Positions 1 through 11,446 of a stretch of 64,000 nt of DNA are shown here, piece after piece. The notes under the pieces were generated by a model, which saw only the letters and a program-made list of their open reading frames with translations, did not search any database and was not told where the DNA came from. Numbering within the stretch: position 1 is the stretch's first letter; each line of letters opens with the position of its first letter. The translations under genes were made by a program, and so were the position numbers. The DNA lies in the NCBI GenBank assembly GCA_949128115.1, contig OX421967.1:23824635-23888634 (forward strand). Direction: 5' to 3'. The DNA is from Anaspis maculata. Taxonomy: Eukaryota > Arthropoda > Insecta > Coleoptera > Scraptiidae.

Positions 1-11
1 TTTATAATATG

Positions 12-535
12 ATAATTATGATGTTCAATATATGTATTAGTACCTACAGTAATTTTACTAAATTATTAATAATAATAATTAACTTAAAAGTTACATAGTT
101 AATTTTTCAACCACGCTCACTCCACTCGAAAATTTATTAATTTATTGAAATAGCCCTGTTGAAATTTATACTTTAAATTGAACCTTTTTGGAAATGCTGA
201 GACTTCAATTTTCGATAATATCTCGAATAATATGATGTTCAATAATATAAGTACCTAAAATAATTTCACTCTGTTAAGGATGTTGTGAAGTGAATTCTGA
301 AAATTTGGGCTTCGTGTCTGAAAACCACTTTATGTAACGACCAACTCGTATCGTAATCTACTATCACAATATGTGTGGCATAGTAATATGCACCTACCAT
401 CAGTGCCTGAAAATACTATTACTATTATTTCGATTCAATAGTATCTAGAATAATGTATGATGTTCAATATATTAGTACCTAAAATAATTTTACTGTCCAG
501 GATGTTGTGAAGTGAATTCCGAAAAATGTATTGTA
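12..535 (+). repeat. three diverged direct copies of a ~220-bp repeat
   Basis: The phrase ATGATGTTCAATA followed by GTACCTA and AATTTTACT recurs near 20, 230 and 455, so the period is about 213-225 bp. The second and third copies share a further block (GGATGTTGTGAAGTGAATTC) that the first lacks. No coding potential is visible. The copies are diverged, so this is an old tandem repeat or fragments of one element. Confidence 0.6.
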
Positions 536-3500
536 CTCACTTTTGAACAGCAGTGGTTTATTCCTCACCTCATAATATGCTGGGGATTTTAATTATTTTA
601 AAAATATGAGAATAAATGAAATGAACAACGTACTATAATCTGTTTTGATTGCATGAGTAGCACAATGCTCAATCTAAGTCTTATTTACATTGTTAAAATA
701 GGTATACAAAAATGTTTTCAGAAAAATATCGCGATTTGTCGTTGAGAACGTTTTTGTAGACTGATTTTAAGTGTAAAAAATTTGAAAATAAACAAGCTAG
801 CATGGACCCCGCGCTTTCGGGCCTCTTGAACCGTTGCCTAGCAACGTCACTGCACTTCAGCGCTCGAAGCGGCCTCTGAATTTGGCAACCCTAACTATAA
901 CTGCGGATAAAAAATCCCGCCTACCTTCCTCTCTGGGTATACCAAACACTCTGGCCTACTCTGTGGTTCCTCCCTTGTGTTCCTTATTCATGACTGGGCT
1001 GGGACTCGGTCAGACCAGTCACATGTATCAAGGAATAAGGTGTTTTAATAAGTTCCTGCAATTGACAAGTGATGTACGACGTAACTAGTGATTGCAATAG
1101 ACCCATTCAGTTTTACCTGGTCTGCGCGCGCATCTGCACGACTCGGTGCCATGATAACGGTGCAGGTGAAATGGTGACAAATGACATCCTTGGGAAAATC
1201 AAAGTCAAAGTGTCAAACAGTTGAAGTGATAAGTGTACGGCACATACGCGTGATCCCTGGTACATACCATTGCTGCGTTCGGCTTGGCTGTTCGGGTAAC
1301 TCCTTTTCACTCCGAACCACGAACCTGTAATATAGCTGGACAGATGATAACAGAGGGGGAAATGACGCCAAGCGGGCGCCGCCATGAGATTATTTTGACG
1401 TTGGGTTTTGGTTTTCAAGGGTTGGCACAATGGTGTAGATTACATGATTTATAAAGTATTGGCATTGGCCGCATTCATAAGTCACAACAGTTGTGGAACT
1501 GTTACCGATTTGTCCTGTGAACGGTGCGCTACTTTTCCGCTCCGCTCGGAGCGGACGGCCATGTTTTGTAGCGGCTCGGAAGTTCGCTACATTTTGGTAG
1601 CATAGTGAGCGATAGGAGTGGGAGGTGGAAGAATGAGAGAAACGTTAAATTTTGATGTTCGCAAGTGCCATTCTGACATTTTATGGGTTCAAGAGTGTTG
1701 TTCGGTGCTGTTTACCTTACGTGCTGTTTCGAATTTTTGAAGATTATAAGTTTTTTCTCAGCTAATGTGAATCGCTTGTTAAATATAGACCATCGAGCTA
1801 TAGCACTGGGTGAAATTCTCCAAAACCAGATTATATTTCCGGCTATTCTTGACGCGACGCTGTATGTGTCACCGCCAGTCACCGCTACTTCCAACAATGC
1901 GTTCGTAAGACGCCAACAGTTTCGAAAGAGCGTAGCGGTAGCTGCTCCCGTCTTATGAAAGCGGCCAATGTCATTTTAACCTGAAATTTTTAATAGAAGT
2001 CACGAGAGACGTCACCAGTGACAGTGGTTGGTTATGCGGAGGTCGGAGGTGTTCTTGCAGGCAGTAAAAGTAGATACAGCATTACTTTTCAACAACTTTA
2101 TTGCGCCACCGCGCCAGAAATCATTTTTGCCAAAGTGTTCTAAACAAACATGCTCCACTAATCACTACACTACATTACAGGCTTCCTCCTCCATCCTGTG
2201 AATAGCGACTAGCCAGTGGCCTCTATTGTTGCTTATAGGAATTCTGGAAAAATATCGCATACTTCAATGGGGTACCTACACAACTTGAGGTGTGGAATTC
2301 TTACCTGTGGCTGTGGAAGAAGACTCCCGGATTTGCAGCATGAAATTTGTTGTGGCATCCCGGCACAAAACAATGAGCGCCTCCACAGATGCGTCGCGGT
2401 TGCCCTTTTTCCATGAATAAAAATTTGCGTTATTTACGATATGAAATATTTAAAATTCTAGCTTTTACTTACCAAATTTGACGCGAATGATGAAAAAATG
2501 GTCGCGAACATCAACAATAACAAAAACATCTGACAGTGTCAGTTAGAGTGGCGCGCGTCAAGCTCGCGGAAATCAAGACGGCGGACGGCGCGCGGGCGCG
2601 GCGGGCTGCACTGACAGCTGAGCACAACTGTCACCGAGCGAAAACTATTCCAGTGAACTTCAAACGTTCTATTTAATTACAGTAAACTCTTGCAAATCTT
2701 CATGGATCGGCAACAAATTTAGCTAAAAATTATATCAATACACACTAAAATTATATATTTATGAAATCGAATATCTAGTCACAGTCATCAATACAAAAAA
2801 CTTCTCGGTTGCAAATTGTGAGCTACCATCGAGGCCGCCACTAAACGTTTGAGTCCACTGGTGCATAATAAGATGGCGACTTCCAGAGGGGGGGTCATAA
2901 AATGTTGGGGGAATCTGGGGTATTAGCAGTCCAGCCAAGGAGGTTAGAATATAAGGAGGGAACGTAACCCAGCTTGTAGGCGAGGAAATTTGATGCGGAA
3001 CGGGGTGAGGGGAAATCATGTATTTGAGTATGCAACCAAGCAACCCGTAAGTTATGAACCACCCGAAGGCACACGAATCACAGAAGTCTATCCCACAGAA
3101 TTATACAGCAAAATGACAGCATATCATTCGTTTTTGTGGTTAAATTTTTTCATTTGTCAATTTCGCTCTTCAATGTGGCATTTTCAATCGCTTTTGAAGT
3201 TTTTGAATGTGAAAACCACAGCGATCGCCGTTCAGAGACAGTTTTTCCAAGCAGAAGACAATCCAAACTATAAAATACTGTTGCACAAGTAAGTGAACCT
3301 AGAACAATAAATTTTGAAGTTACGAATATGCCCAATTCAAGATTTGCAGCTCCAAATGATTTGATTGTATCCTCTACGACGTGTGCCCTTGTCCAGTGCC
3401 GAATTAAAAAGGACATAACCGCCTTGCAAACTCATGGAAGACCAAAGAAATGAAAAGCTCGAGCAAGCCAAAGTATGCCTCCTGCACTGCCCAGGGCACA

Positions 3501-3699
3501 GCTGCTGTGTACCTACCTATTTAACCCAGTACAGTTACCAATATTGTGCGTACGGACCTACGTGTGTGTTGTACTAGTGTGCACCTACACTGGATAATTC
3601 ATAATATTAAAATGGAAGCAAGTCAAATAGGTAATTGAGAGTCAAAAATGCCACAAAATTTTGATAATATTGGTTTTATCTTTCCAAATTCAAGGATGC
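536..3699. other. intergenic DNA without a recognisable gene
   Basis: The open frames here are short, overlap on both strands and show no family motifs. Positions 2540-2625 form a GC-rich patch with several CGCG tracts inside otherwise AT-rich DNA. A 24-base stretch near 1305-1330 reappears inverted near 5970-5995, and TGCTGCGTTCGGCTTGG near 1273 reappears inverted near 6825-6845, so parts of this region are old interspersed repeat fragments. Confidence 0.5.
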
Positions 3700-5110
3700 C
3701 TATTTTTGGATTTCACATGCACGATCGAAGAGAAGATACTGCCTTTTACTCAAGAAGAAAGTGAACAAAGAAAAAAGTCACTTGAAGTATGGGCGCCTCG
3801 ACCCAGTCCACCTTCAAGTTCTTTTGTGCATAAGTGATGATTTGATGAAATGGATATGATGTGAGGCTTAGCTTTAGGAGGCCTAGATCTTAGTTTAGAG
3901 CACCATGATGAAAGGCATTGAAAAACCACAGAATAATGATGAATCCGAAGAACGATACTGCTTGGCCTAAGAATTATTATTGAAACTTGAGTAAATCTCT
4001 TGAAAATTTACAATTGAAAATAACTTTTCCATATTCAAGATCTCTGAACCTCATCAGAACGTTCCATAATCAATAAGGAAGGATCGAGCTCTACTAGTGG
4101 TCTCTGAAGAAGTAATGGAAAGATGAAGTGAATATTTCCAAGAGTTACTGAGTGCACAATCAAGATAGACTGATGAAGACGACACTAACAAAGAAAATAC
4201 GATCTAAGACAGAAATGAAGGGACGCTAACAGAAGACCTGAAAGAACAAAAGCATTCCTGAAACTGAAAAACGGCAAAGCTCCTGGACATGATGAATTTA
4301 CATCAGAGATAATAGCTTTGGGAGAAGAGGGGAAAAGATTGCTGCTCGAAATCTACAATATAAAGCATAGGAAAGAAAAGGGGGTTCTTAACGAGTGTGC
4401 AAACCATAGATGCATCACCTTGCTGAACATGCCAATGAAAATATACAACTACTGGAAAAGAAACTGAAAAAGACAATAGAGCCAACGTTGCTAAACACTT
4501 AAAGTGGACTTCGAAAAAAAGGTAGTGTACGTGCAAAGCCTCATCTTCACAGTTGATCAAATAATTCAAAGCAACGAGGAGTGAAAAAGAAACTAACTAG
4601 AGTGCTATAAAAAGTCTGTACAAGAATACCACCAGTAATATGTACTACTAAGACACTAATAAATAAAAAAGAAGTAACAAAGAAGACCAAGCTGAAAGTA
4701 TAAAACGATTTTCAGATCAGTACTGACTGATGACTCACAGGTGAGACATGGAGGTCTTACCTAAGAGAATGAAGAGCGTGAAGCAACGGGGATGAAGTAT
4801 GCACTTGCGGAGTAACAAAAATACTGAGGAGACACAATTCGTAACCCCGAGTAAGAAAAGAGCTAAGATGAGGCCTGCAAGAAAATTTGTAGATAAGAGA
4901 CAACTGAGTTGCTGAGAACGCCTAGAGAGCATGAACGAGGATAGACCAGTAGAACGATAAGCGAGAATGACAGGAATAAAAAACCAGGGAAGACAAAAAG
5001 AAGCATGGGACGCAACGCAATAGTAACAGAAAATTGACTAAGCTGGAATAAAGGAAGAACGCTCGCTGAAGACAAGAGACGATGAGAAGTTCATACATCA
5101 AGAAAAATTT
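3700..5110 (+). pseudogene. decayed LINE reverse transcriptase
   Basis: Conceptual translation across stops and frameshifts gives the order expected of an insect non-LTR retrotransposon. A linker reads like SEYFQELL near 4135. The RT block LKNGKAPGHDEFTSEI lies near 4267-4315 and continues ALGEEGKRLLLEIYN. The CITLLNMPMKIY segment is near 4410-4450, then LLEKKLKKTIEPTLLN and SGLRKKGSVRAKPH near 4455-4540. Further on, MNEDRPVERISEN and a basic PGKTKRSMGR segment near 4930-5010 match the C-terminal tail of such elements. Several stops and at least one frameshift (near 4450) break the frame, so no function is expected. The family-level assignment is secure from motif order; the exact clade is not. 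Confidence 0.8.
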
Positions 5111-5186
5111 GATAATGTCGAGAAAGAACTGAGTTTTATTGTTGATATTTTATGAGAATGTTACATTTTTATTTGTATTATTCACA

Positions 5187-5620
5187 CTACGCCGCAAAAT
5201 AAAAGGATGTTGATAAATATAAAACAAAATTCGACTGCCACATCTTGTCATCGTCAGTGTTGCACCTCTTCTGCTTTCTTTCAATCTTTGTCATCCATTC
5301 TAGCCCCTTTTCGTCCTCTCCCAATAATTGCCTCAGAGTCCTGCCCTTCTTCAGCAATTCCTGACATGACCTCAAGTGCTCCATCGTCTCACTCCCTTCC
5401 ACAACACGATATACTCTGGTAGCTTCCAGTAGCTACTCGTCTGTACCCCATCACCACACCACAACCTTGCAAATCGCTGCTTCCAGCCTTCACGTTTGAA
5501 TTAAGCGTGCATCTAGGCACTTTGCCTTGTAGCTCTTTGTATTTTTGGTTTGGCATATCTAGAGTCTTGTATCTTGTTTATCTGCACCTGCTTCTGTTCG
5601 TCTCTGTTTCTTCTGTTCTG
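5187..5620 (-). pseudogene. LINE C-terminal fragment
   Basis: Read on the minus strand, this gives ARLWCGDGVQTSSYWKLPEY followed, after a frame change, by ETMEHLRSCQELLKKGRTL and LLGEDEKGLEWM. The order (RFRCGNE-like, YW, then E-T-x-E-H-L-x-x-C and a W-M tail) matches the cysteine/histidine C-terminus of R1-like and related insect LINEs. It faces the other LINE relic and is not its continuation. The frameshift near 5405 and the lack of an upstream RT domain show it is a truncated relic. Confidence 0.65.
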
Positions 5621-7620
5621 CTTTCCATTTCTGCTACGCTATGCCCTTCTGCTTTTTCTGCTTGAAAAATTTGTTTCTGATTGGAGACCGCTGGTGGTCT
5701 CGGCATCCAAAAGCCATGAAAGCGACTGATTCCGCCATTATGGAAATGAGAAATTGGCAAACGAAAAACACAAACAAAAACTGACTGATTCTGTCACTAC
5801 ACTATTCGCAGTGACAGATTCATGATTCTGTGGGATGGACCTCTGTGACTTGTGGTCGTGTGCCTTCGTGTGGTTCATAACTTACGGGTTGCATACACAG
5901 AACGTGACGTCACACGGCTTCACTTTTTCAAGCTCATGTTCCCTCCTGCTATAATTATAACCTCCTTGAGTCCAGCTATATTACAGGTTCGTGCTCCGAA
6001 CACTCTAAATCGTTCGGGTACGGCCAAATGGAGTGAAGAGAGTCAACTCGGTAGCGTTCGGGTTGCGTAGAGTGGAGTGCATCGAGCTCACTCTACGTGC
6101 ACCACCTTTTCACGCGGGGCGGATGGAGCTTGGGATGGAGTTGTTTGTTTGAGAGGTTACGTTTTGCTGCGTTTTGTCATTTTTTGGTGCTGTCGGCTGT
6201 CGCCGTCATATCAACATGGATGATAAATCAAAGAAATCAAAGGAAAGGGCGCTTGTGTGGTGGGATGTGGGATGAAAATCACCCAAGCAAAATTTCATGT
6301 GTTGTAGGACGCTTTGGGTAACCACGAAAACTCACTAGATGCCGAGAATTCTTTATTCAGCACCAAAATTCAGCTCCACTCCACACCTTAAGCTCTCAAT
6401 GGATGTCCCCTCGGCGCTGCTCGTCGACACTAGTCAAAATCCCCCTTCCGCCTCCTTGTCCATCCCGCGCTGCCCTCCGCCCTTGCCACCGTGTTGGACA
6501 CGTTCCCTGGCGCCTTTCACTCCCACACGGCACCTCACACATGTCGTTTTATTTCGATGTGTATACCGATTTCACTCCCCCCTTTCTCAGTACCTACCTT
6601 CAAGTGGGTACCTCTCCTCTCATTTCACTTTTCAGTTGCCATTCGGATTCGGCTATCACAGCTCATACCTGAGGGGCTCATACGTCGGCAGAAATTGCCT
6701 TATAATCTTAATAGACTTGACAGTGACAGGCGACTGGGTGACAGGGAACGTTTGGCTTGTTCTTGCCCCGTTCACTCCATAATCACGTGACCCAAACTCC
6801 AACTCCACTCCACTCGTTCCACTCCAAACCAAGCCGAACGCAGCACATGTATGCTCCCTGCAAACATCACCTTGAAAGTAGAGTGGTTAAAAGCAACAAG
6901 ATGTGGTTGGAAGTCCCCGATCGCGGAAAACACGGACAGTAGCTAGTAACTCCCAGACCCCCAGTTCCTTTGAGTGTTTCTGTCCGCGATAGTGTGACAA
7001 ATTCTTACAGGTTAGCCTGTCTTCTACTACTGTCACCTTCTGGGAGCATTCATAGGTCATAGTCGTAGTTCTCTAGGCCCTCAAAGAGTTGCTGTCGGTG
7101 ACAAAGGATGCAAAGCTTCTTCCATGAGGTTGACCCGGAATAATACATGTTCTGTAATAGGTGGAAATGCTGCTGACCTGTATGTTTTGCGGTTACACGG
7201 TCTCTGCCTCTCCTTCCTTTAGAGGGGTAGCCCTGGCACACATCTTGTTCCATATGTTGAGTGGAGGTCACCTCATCATTCAGCAGTGAATTCTCACTAC
7301 CGTAAACGTCAAAATGACGGCAGTTGAAGTCTTGATCTCCACATGCTTCGTCAAAATTGAAACATGCAGGGAATATCAGGAGCGCAAACCTCATGCTGAA
7401 TTTCCCTAGATGGTCGTTCAGATGCGCGCGCAACTCACTCTGTGTCTCTTTTCTCACACAGATTTCTGTATAAGTCTGTCTCTCTCGTTTCCACCGAATA
7501 GGTCTATTATGCAGCTTTCAAATGGAGCTTGCATGACTTTTCAGTTGACAAGGCCTTTCACTCTGTTGTGGAATTTCTCGAACTATGATTTTATTGTTCC
7601 TTATTTGTTAATTTATTGTA
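5621..7620. other. intergenic DNA, no supported gene
   Basis: Short frames only. On the minus strand 7050-7457 leaves 135 codons open, with no recognisable domain and no supporting splice context. Around 6245-6330 one plus-strand frame reads ACVVGCGMKITQAKFHVL then a stop, faintly reminiscent of the start of a THAP zinc finger, but too short to call. A stretch with the same inverted short blocks as 1240-1345 lies at 5965-6070 and 6780-6865. Confidence 0.4.
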
Positions 7621-7751
7621 GCTGTTTTACACTACACAATTTCTTGAAAAATCTGCCAAAATAGTGTCAAAAAACAATGAACTTGATTGTTGATTTGACA
7701 GATTGTACAAGAAATTCAACAAGAAATTGTGTAGTGTAATACTAATACAGC
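7621..7751. mobile_element. TA-flanked palindromic MITE, copy 1
   Basis: The ends are inverted repeats starting GCTGTTTTACACTACACAAT and ending in the complement (ATTGTGTAGTGTAATAC, then CAGC), flanked by TA at 7619-7620 and 7752-7753. The copy at 46567-46691 has the same ends and core. TA duplication and size suggest a Tc1/mariner-mobilised miniature element. Confidence 0.8.
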
Positions 7752-7824
7752 TATTACTTACCTACCCACTTTCTCCCTTATCTTATTTAGATTTAGTGTT
7801 TGGACATGTCCTATATTTTATGTA

Positions 7825-8738
7825 CCGTCCGTTTTTTTTTCTAGGCCCCAGCTTATAGCGCCTTTATTATGGGTTTTACACCCAACATATTATATATTTT
7901 TAAAATCAGAAGAACAAAATCTTTCGATTGATGGTATGTCAAATTATTTTTGACAGATGTCATTTTTTGACAATTGACGGAATAGTACTTGTGACACACC
8001 ATTTTGAAGCCCATGAAATTCTTCGGAGAACTGAGTTTTCATTTCTAGAATAGGATGTCTTTTACAGTTTCTGGAGGTCTTTGAATATGAAAAATTGTTA
8101 AATATTCAGAAATACCTACTTAATAATTAATAGGTACTTTTAATATCAACTGATGATAATATTTTGATTTTAAATCGTCCAAATTAGCGGGAGATTCTAT
8201 AAACACCTTATCTTTCAGATAGGCTCATAAAAAAAATCGAGGGGGCCATACCTGGCCACCTCGGATACTATCGCGTTGGGCTGGCAGTTCCAATTCACCG
8301 GCCGTTCAATCTCTCATTCAAGGAAGAAGGAAACGGTCATTTCGAGTAACTTCTGAAGGACTTTTGTCGTCTCATTGTGATTATTTATTGATTATCATCA
8401 TTAGTTACTATTCAAAATACCTGTTTTGCCTACTTATGTACTTATTGAGTATTTCTGAATTTCAACAATTTTTCTTATTTGAAGACCTCTAGAAGCTGTG
8501 AAAGACATCCTATTCCAAAAATGAAGACACAGTTTTCCTCAGAATTTAATGGGCTTCAAAATGATGTATCACAAGTACTATTCTGTCAATTGTCAAAAAA
8601 TGACATCTGTCAAAAATAATTTGACATACCATCAATCGAAAGATTTTGTTCTTCTGATTCCAAAAATATATAATATGTTAGGTGTGGAACCCATAATAAA
8701 GGCGCTACGCGCTGGGGCCTAGAAAAAAAAACGGACGG
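7825..8738. mobile_element. palindromic element with ACGGACGG-type ends
   Basis: A 914-bp element bounded by TA at 7823-7824 and 8739-8740. It starts CCGTCCGTTTTTTTTTCTAG and ends in the reverse complement. Arms of roughly 350 bp are similar throughout (both contain the GACATACCATCAATCGAAAG block in opposite orientation), with an unrelated ~230-bp centre near 8160-8400. No transposase is encoded. Confidence 0.85.
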
Positions 8739-9684
8739 TATGAGTGAAATATCAATCGTTATATTTTATTTACATTTACTGTAAAATCACGGACGAAAAT
8801 AATAATAAAAATAATAATAATTATTATTATATTAGTTATTATAATGTAGTCCCTTTTTGACCATGCAAAGAACTTTTTTCTTCGTAGGAATTTCTAGATA
8901 CAACCTGCAAGAAAAATTAAGCCAGAACATTAAGGAACATTTTGAAGGAAGTTTCATACAAGGAAGAGCATACAAACCAAATTGCATCTCCATATCTTGA
9001 ATTTTCAGCCATTTATGGAAAGCCAATTTTCAGCTTTTTTTTTTCTTTTCACGATAAATCCAAAATGGCACAAGGTAATCCGAAACGGGTTTCTTTATCT
9101 TAATAAGCGCAAAATTTAGAACAGATATGGTGTTTCACGCGACTCCATCCGTTTCGGTTCATGAAATATGAATTTTCTTAATTTTTTTCTGCTTCAACCT
9201 GTATACAGTGCTAGCACTATTTTTGCCGGTGGCTACCGATCATTATGAATCTGGACTAAATATGCATCGATGGGAACGGCGGTCATTTACTCAATGTAAT
9301 TTTCAAGAATTGATTTTCAAGATTTACAAGACAAAACTTGAATGCCTACTTTTTTATCTAAAAGAAAAATCATACTGATATCTTGGTTAGACGTTTCATA
9401 ATTAAAGAATAAAATGTCGTCACTCTTGAATTGTCACCCTTTATATTAGATAGACACAAGAAATAATCGTTGAAGAAAACGCCCTGGAGAGCAGAGAAGC
9501 TCACACAGGCTCATAGAGAACTTTTGATATGTTATAGCCGAGACTATTTAGGGTCGGTTTTGCATACTTTTGGCCAGTCATCAATTTATTCACGCTTCTA
9601 ATAAAATATCATTACTAGAATACCGCCTGGACGGCTCGTTATATTCAAATGGTGCTATAACTTGAAAACTTCACCAAGAGGTAA
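8739..9684. other. AT-rich intergenic DNA, no gene seen
   Basis: No credible open frame. Simple (AAT)-type sequence lies at 8798-8830. The stretch around 9090-9230 resembles, in decayed form, the one around 27390-27520 (both end near CCTGTATACAG), so it is old repeat DNA. Confidence 0.4.
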
Positions 9685-11336
9685 AAATAGTATATTATAT
9701 ACCAAAGTTGAGAAAGTATTATTCTCGGTATTATTATAGCTGAAGCGCCAGTTTAGATCCCGAAGCGCAGCTGACGGATATAAGGCGCTGAAGCTATAAT
9801 AATTTTCTCGACCGTGATTTATATAGAATTTTTTTCACTACTTCAAAATAGCCATCCTAGTTGAGGAACAGGTTAATAATGATGTACTTCACGGCTAGTA
9901 GTGGAAAAAATTATTTTTTCGCTACTAAAAAAATTATTGAGAATTATTATTGAATTTAATTCTATAATTAAATTAAATAAATTAAATTAAATAATAATAA
10001 GTGAAATTAATTGAACAATTTCACTAATTCAAATTATTGAATTAGTGAAATCATTTTTTCACTACTAGCCGTGAAGTACATCATTATTAACCTGTTCCTC
10101 AACTAATCTGCTGGACAACGAAGTTGTCGGGTATCGGAAAAATGGTCCGACTTTGGAGGTCAATATCTCTCGATTGCCGATTGCGATTTCCATTTTGTTT
10201 GTTGCGTTGACTAGCCTAATCTTTCCATAACCCATCTTATAATAGTGAATGTTGAGAAACTTCATGTGAATTTTCTACAGGGTGATAAGTAAAATGGTGC
10301 AAAATTGCAACGACTTCATCGTACCCCCATTTTTTAAAAATATATTTTTTCTATTTTCTAATACAAAAATTATGAAGTGTGGTGTCTTATCTCGAAACGG
10401 TTTTGGAATTTCTCGGATTGGAAGTCTAACATTAAAGATATAAATTTTTATGTTGAATGTTGCAGATTTACGAAACTTAGGCATAGCACAAGCACAAAAA
10501 GTATAACATCCAGGGGGGCTTTACTTCACTCGGACACTGAAGTTTTACATCGTTACCTTGTTCAGGGGCTTAAATCTGCAAATAGAGCATGTTCCATATC
10601 TAAAATTCTGATGAAATTCTGACGAAATCCAACGTACGAAAAACAGGCAGGGACAACCACTTGAAAAAGTGCCCCCTGCTTGGCCCCACATCAAATATTC
10701 GGGTTGTGTTGAGAGTGAAATTGTCCTGGACTGTTGTACAAACAATCTTGCTCAATGTCAACATCCATTCATCAAAAGTGACTTATCTCGCGTGCCAACA
10801 AGGCAAATCTATAACATTCAAAATAAAAATTCATATCTTTGATGTTAGACTTCCAATCCGGACAATTCTTAAACCGTTTTGAGGTAAGACACCACACTTC
10901 ATGAGTTTTGTATTAGAATACATAAAATTTTTTTTTCGACAAATGGGGGTACGATGAAGTAGGTACAATTTTGCAGCATTTTATGTATCACCCTGTAGAA
11001 ACTCCACATGAAGTTTCTCAACATTCACTTTTACAGGATGGATCACGGGAGCATCAGGCTAATTAAGACAAGAAACCAAACGGAAATCGCATCCGGCAAT
11101 CGGAAGTTATTGGTCTTCAAAGTCGAACCATTTTTCCGATACCGACAACTTCGTTGTCCAGCAGTTTAGGATGGCTATTTTGAAGTAGTGAAAAAAATTC
11201 TATATAAACCACGGTCGAGAAAATTATTATAGCTTCAGCGCCTTATATCCCTCAGCTGCGCTTCGGGATCTTAACTGGCTAATAATACTAATATAATAAT
11301 ACTTTCTCAACCTTGGTATATAATATACTATTATTG
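9685..11336. mobile_element. 1.65-kb palindromic element carrying a nested MITE
   Basis: The outer sequences (TAGTATATTATATACCAA and its complement) begin two long inverted arms that stay alignable for about 550 bp and include the matched blocks CTGGACAACGAAGTTGTCGG, GTGTGGTGTCTTA and CAGGGTGATAAGT. The centre (about 10490-10800) is unique. The left arm is longer only because a second element is inserted at 9860-10103. No transposase is seen. Confidence 0.8.
9860..10103. mobile_element. 244-bp MITE nested in a palindrome arm
   Basis: Ends GTTGAGGAACAGGTTAATAA and its complement, with TA at 9858-9859 and 10104-10105. The opposite arm of the host palindrome reads straight through the site (GCCATCCTAAACTGCTGG after complementing, near 11160-11180), so it acts as an empty-site control and confirms insertion into TA. 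The ~70-bp arms are almost perfect, which suggests a young insertion. Confidence 0.9.
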
Positions 11337-11414
11337 TGTAATACCATGGGTAGGTAGATCATTGAAGTATTGATCAGAAGAAGATGAAAGTAAGGTAATA
11401 ACCAAGAACGAGCT

Positions 11415-11420
11415 TTTATT
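11415..11420 (-). promoter_or_regulatory. polyadenylation signal of DDX27
   Basis: TTTATT on the plus strand is AATAAA on the minus strand, 27 bp beyond the TGA stop of the DDX27 exon. It is the first canonical hexamer downstream; a 3' UTR this short is inference without transcript data. Confidence 0.5.
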
Positions 11421-11446
11421 ATAAAACAAATTCGAAAAATACTTCC

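Noticed and set aside
6185..6345. Possible THAP-domain gene fragment
   Set aside because: Only about 18 suggestive residues before a stop, and the second cysteine/histidine half of the finger is missing.
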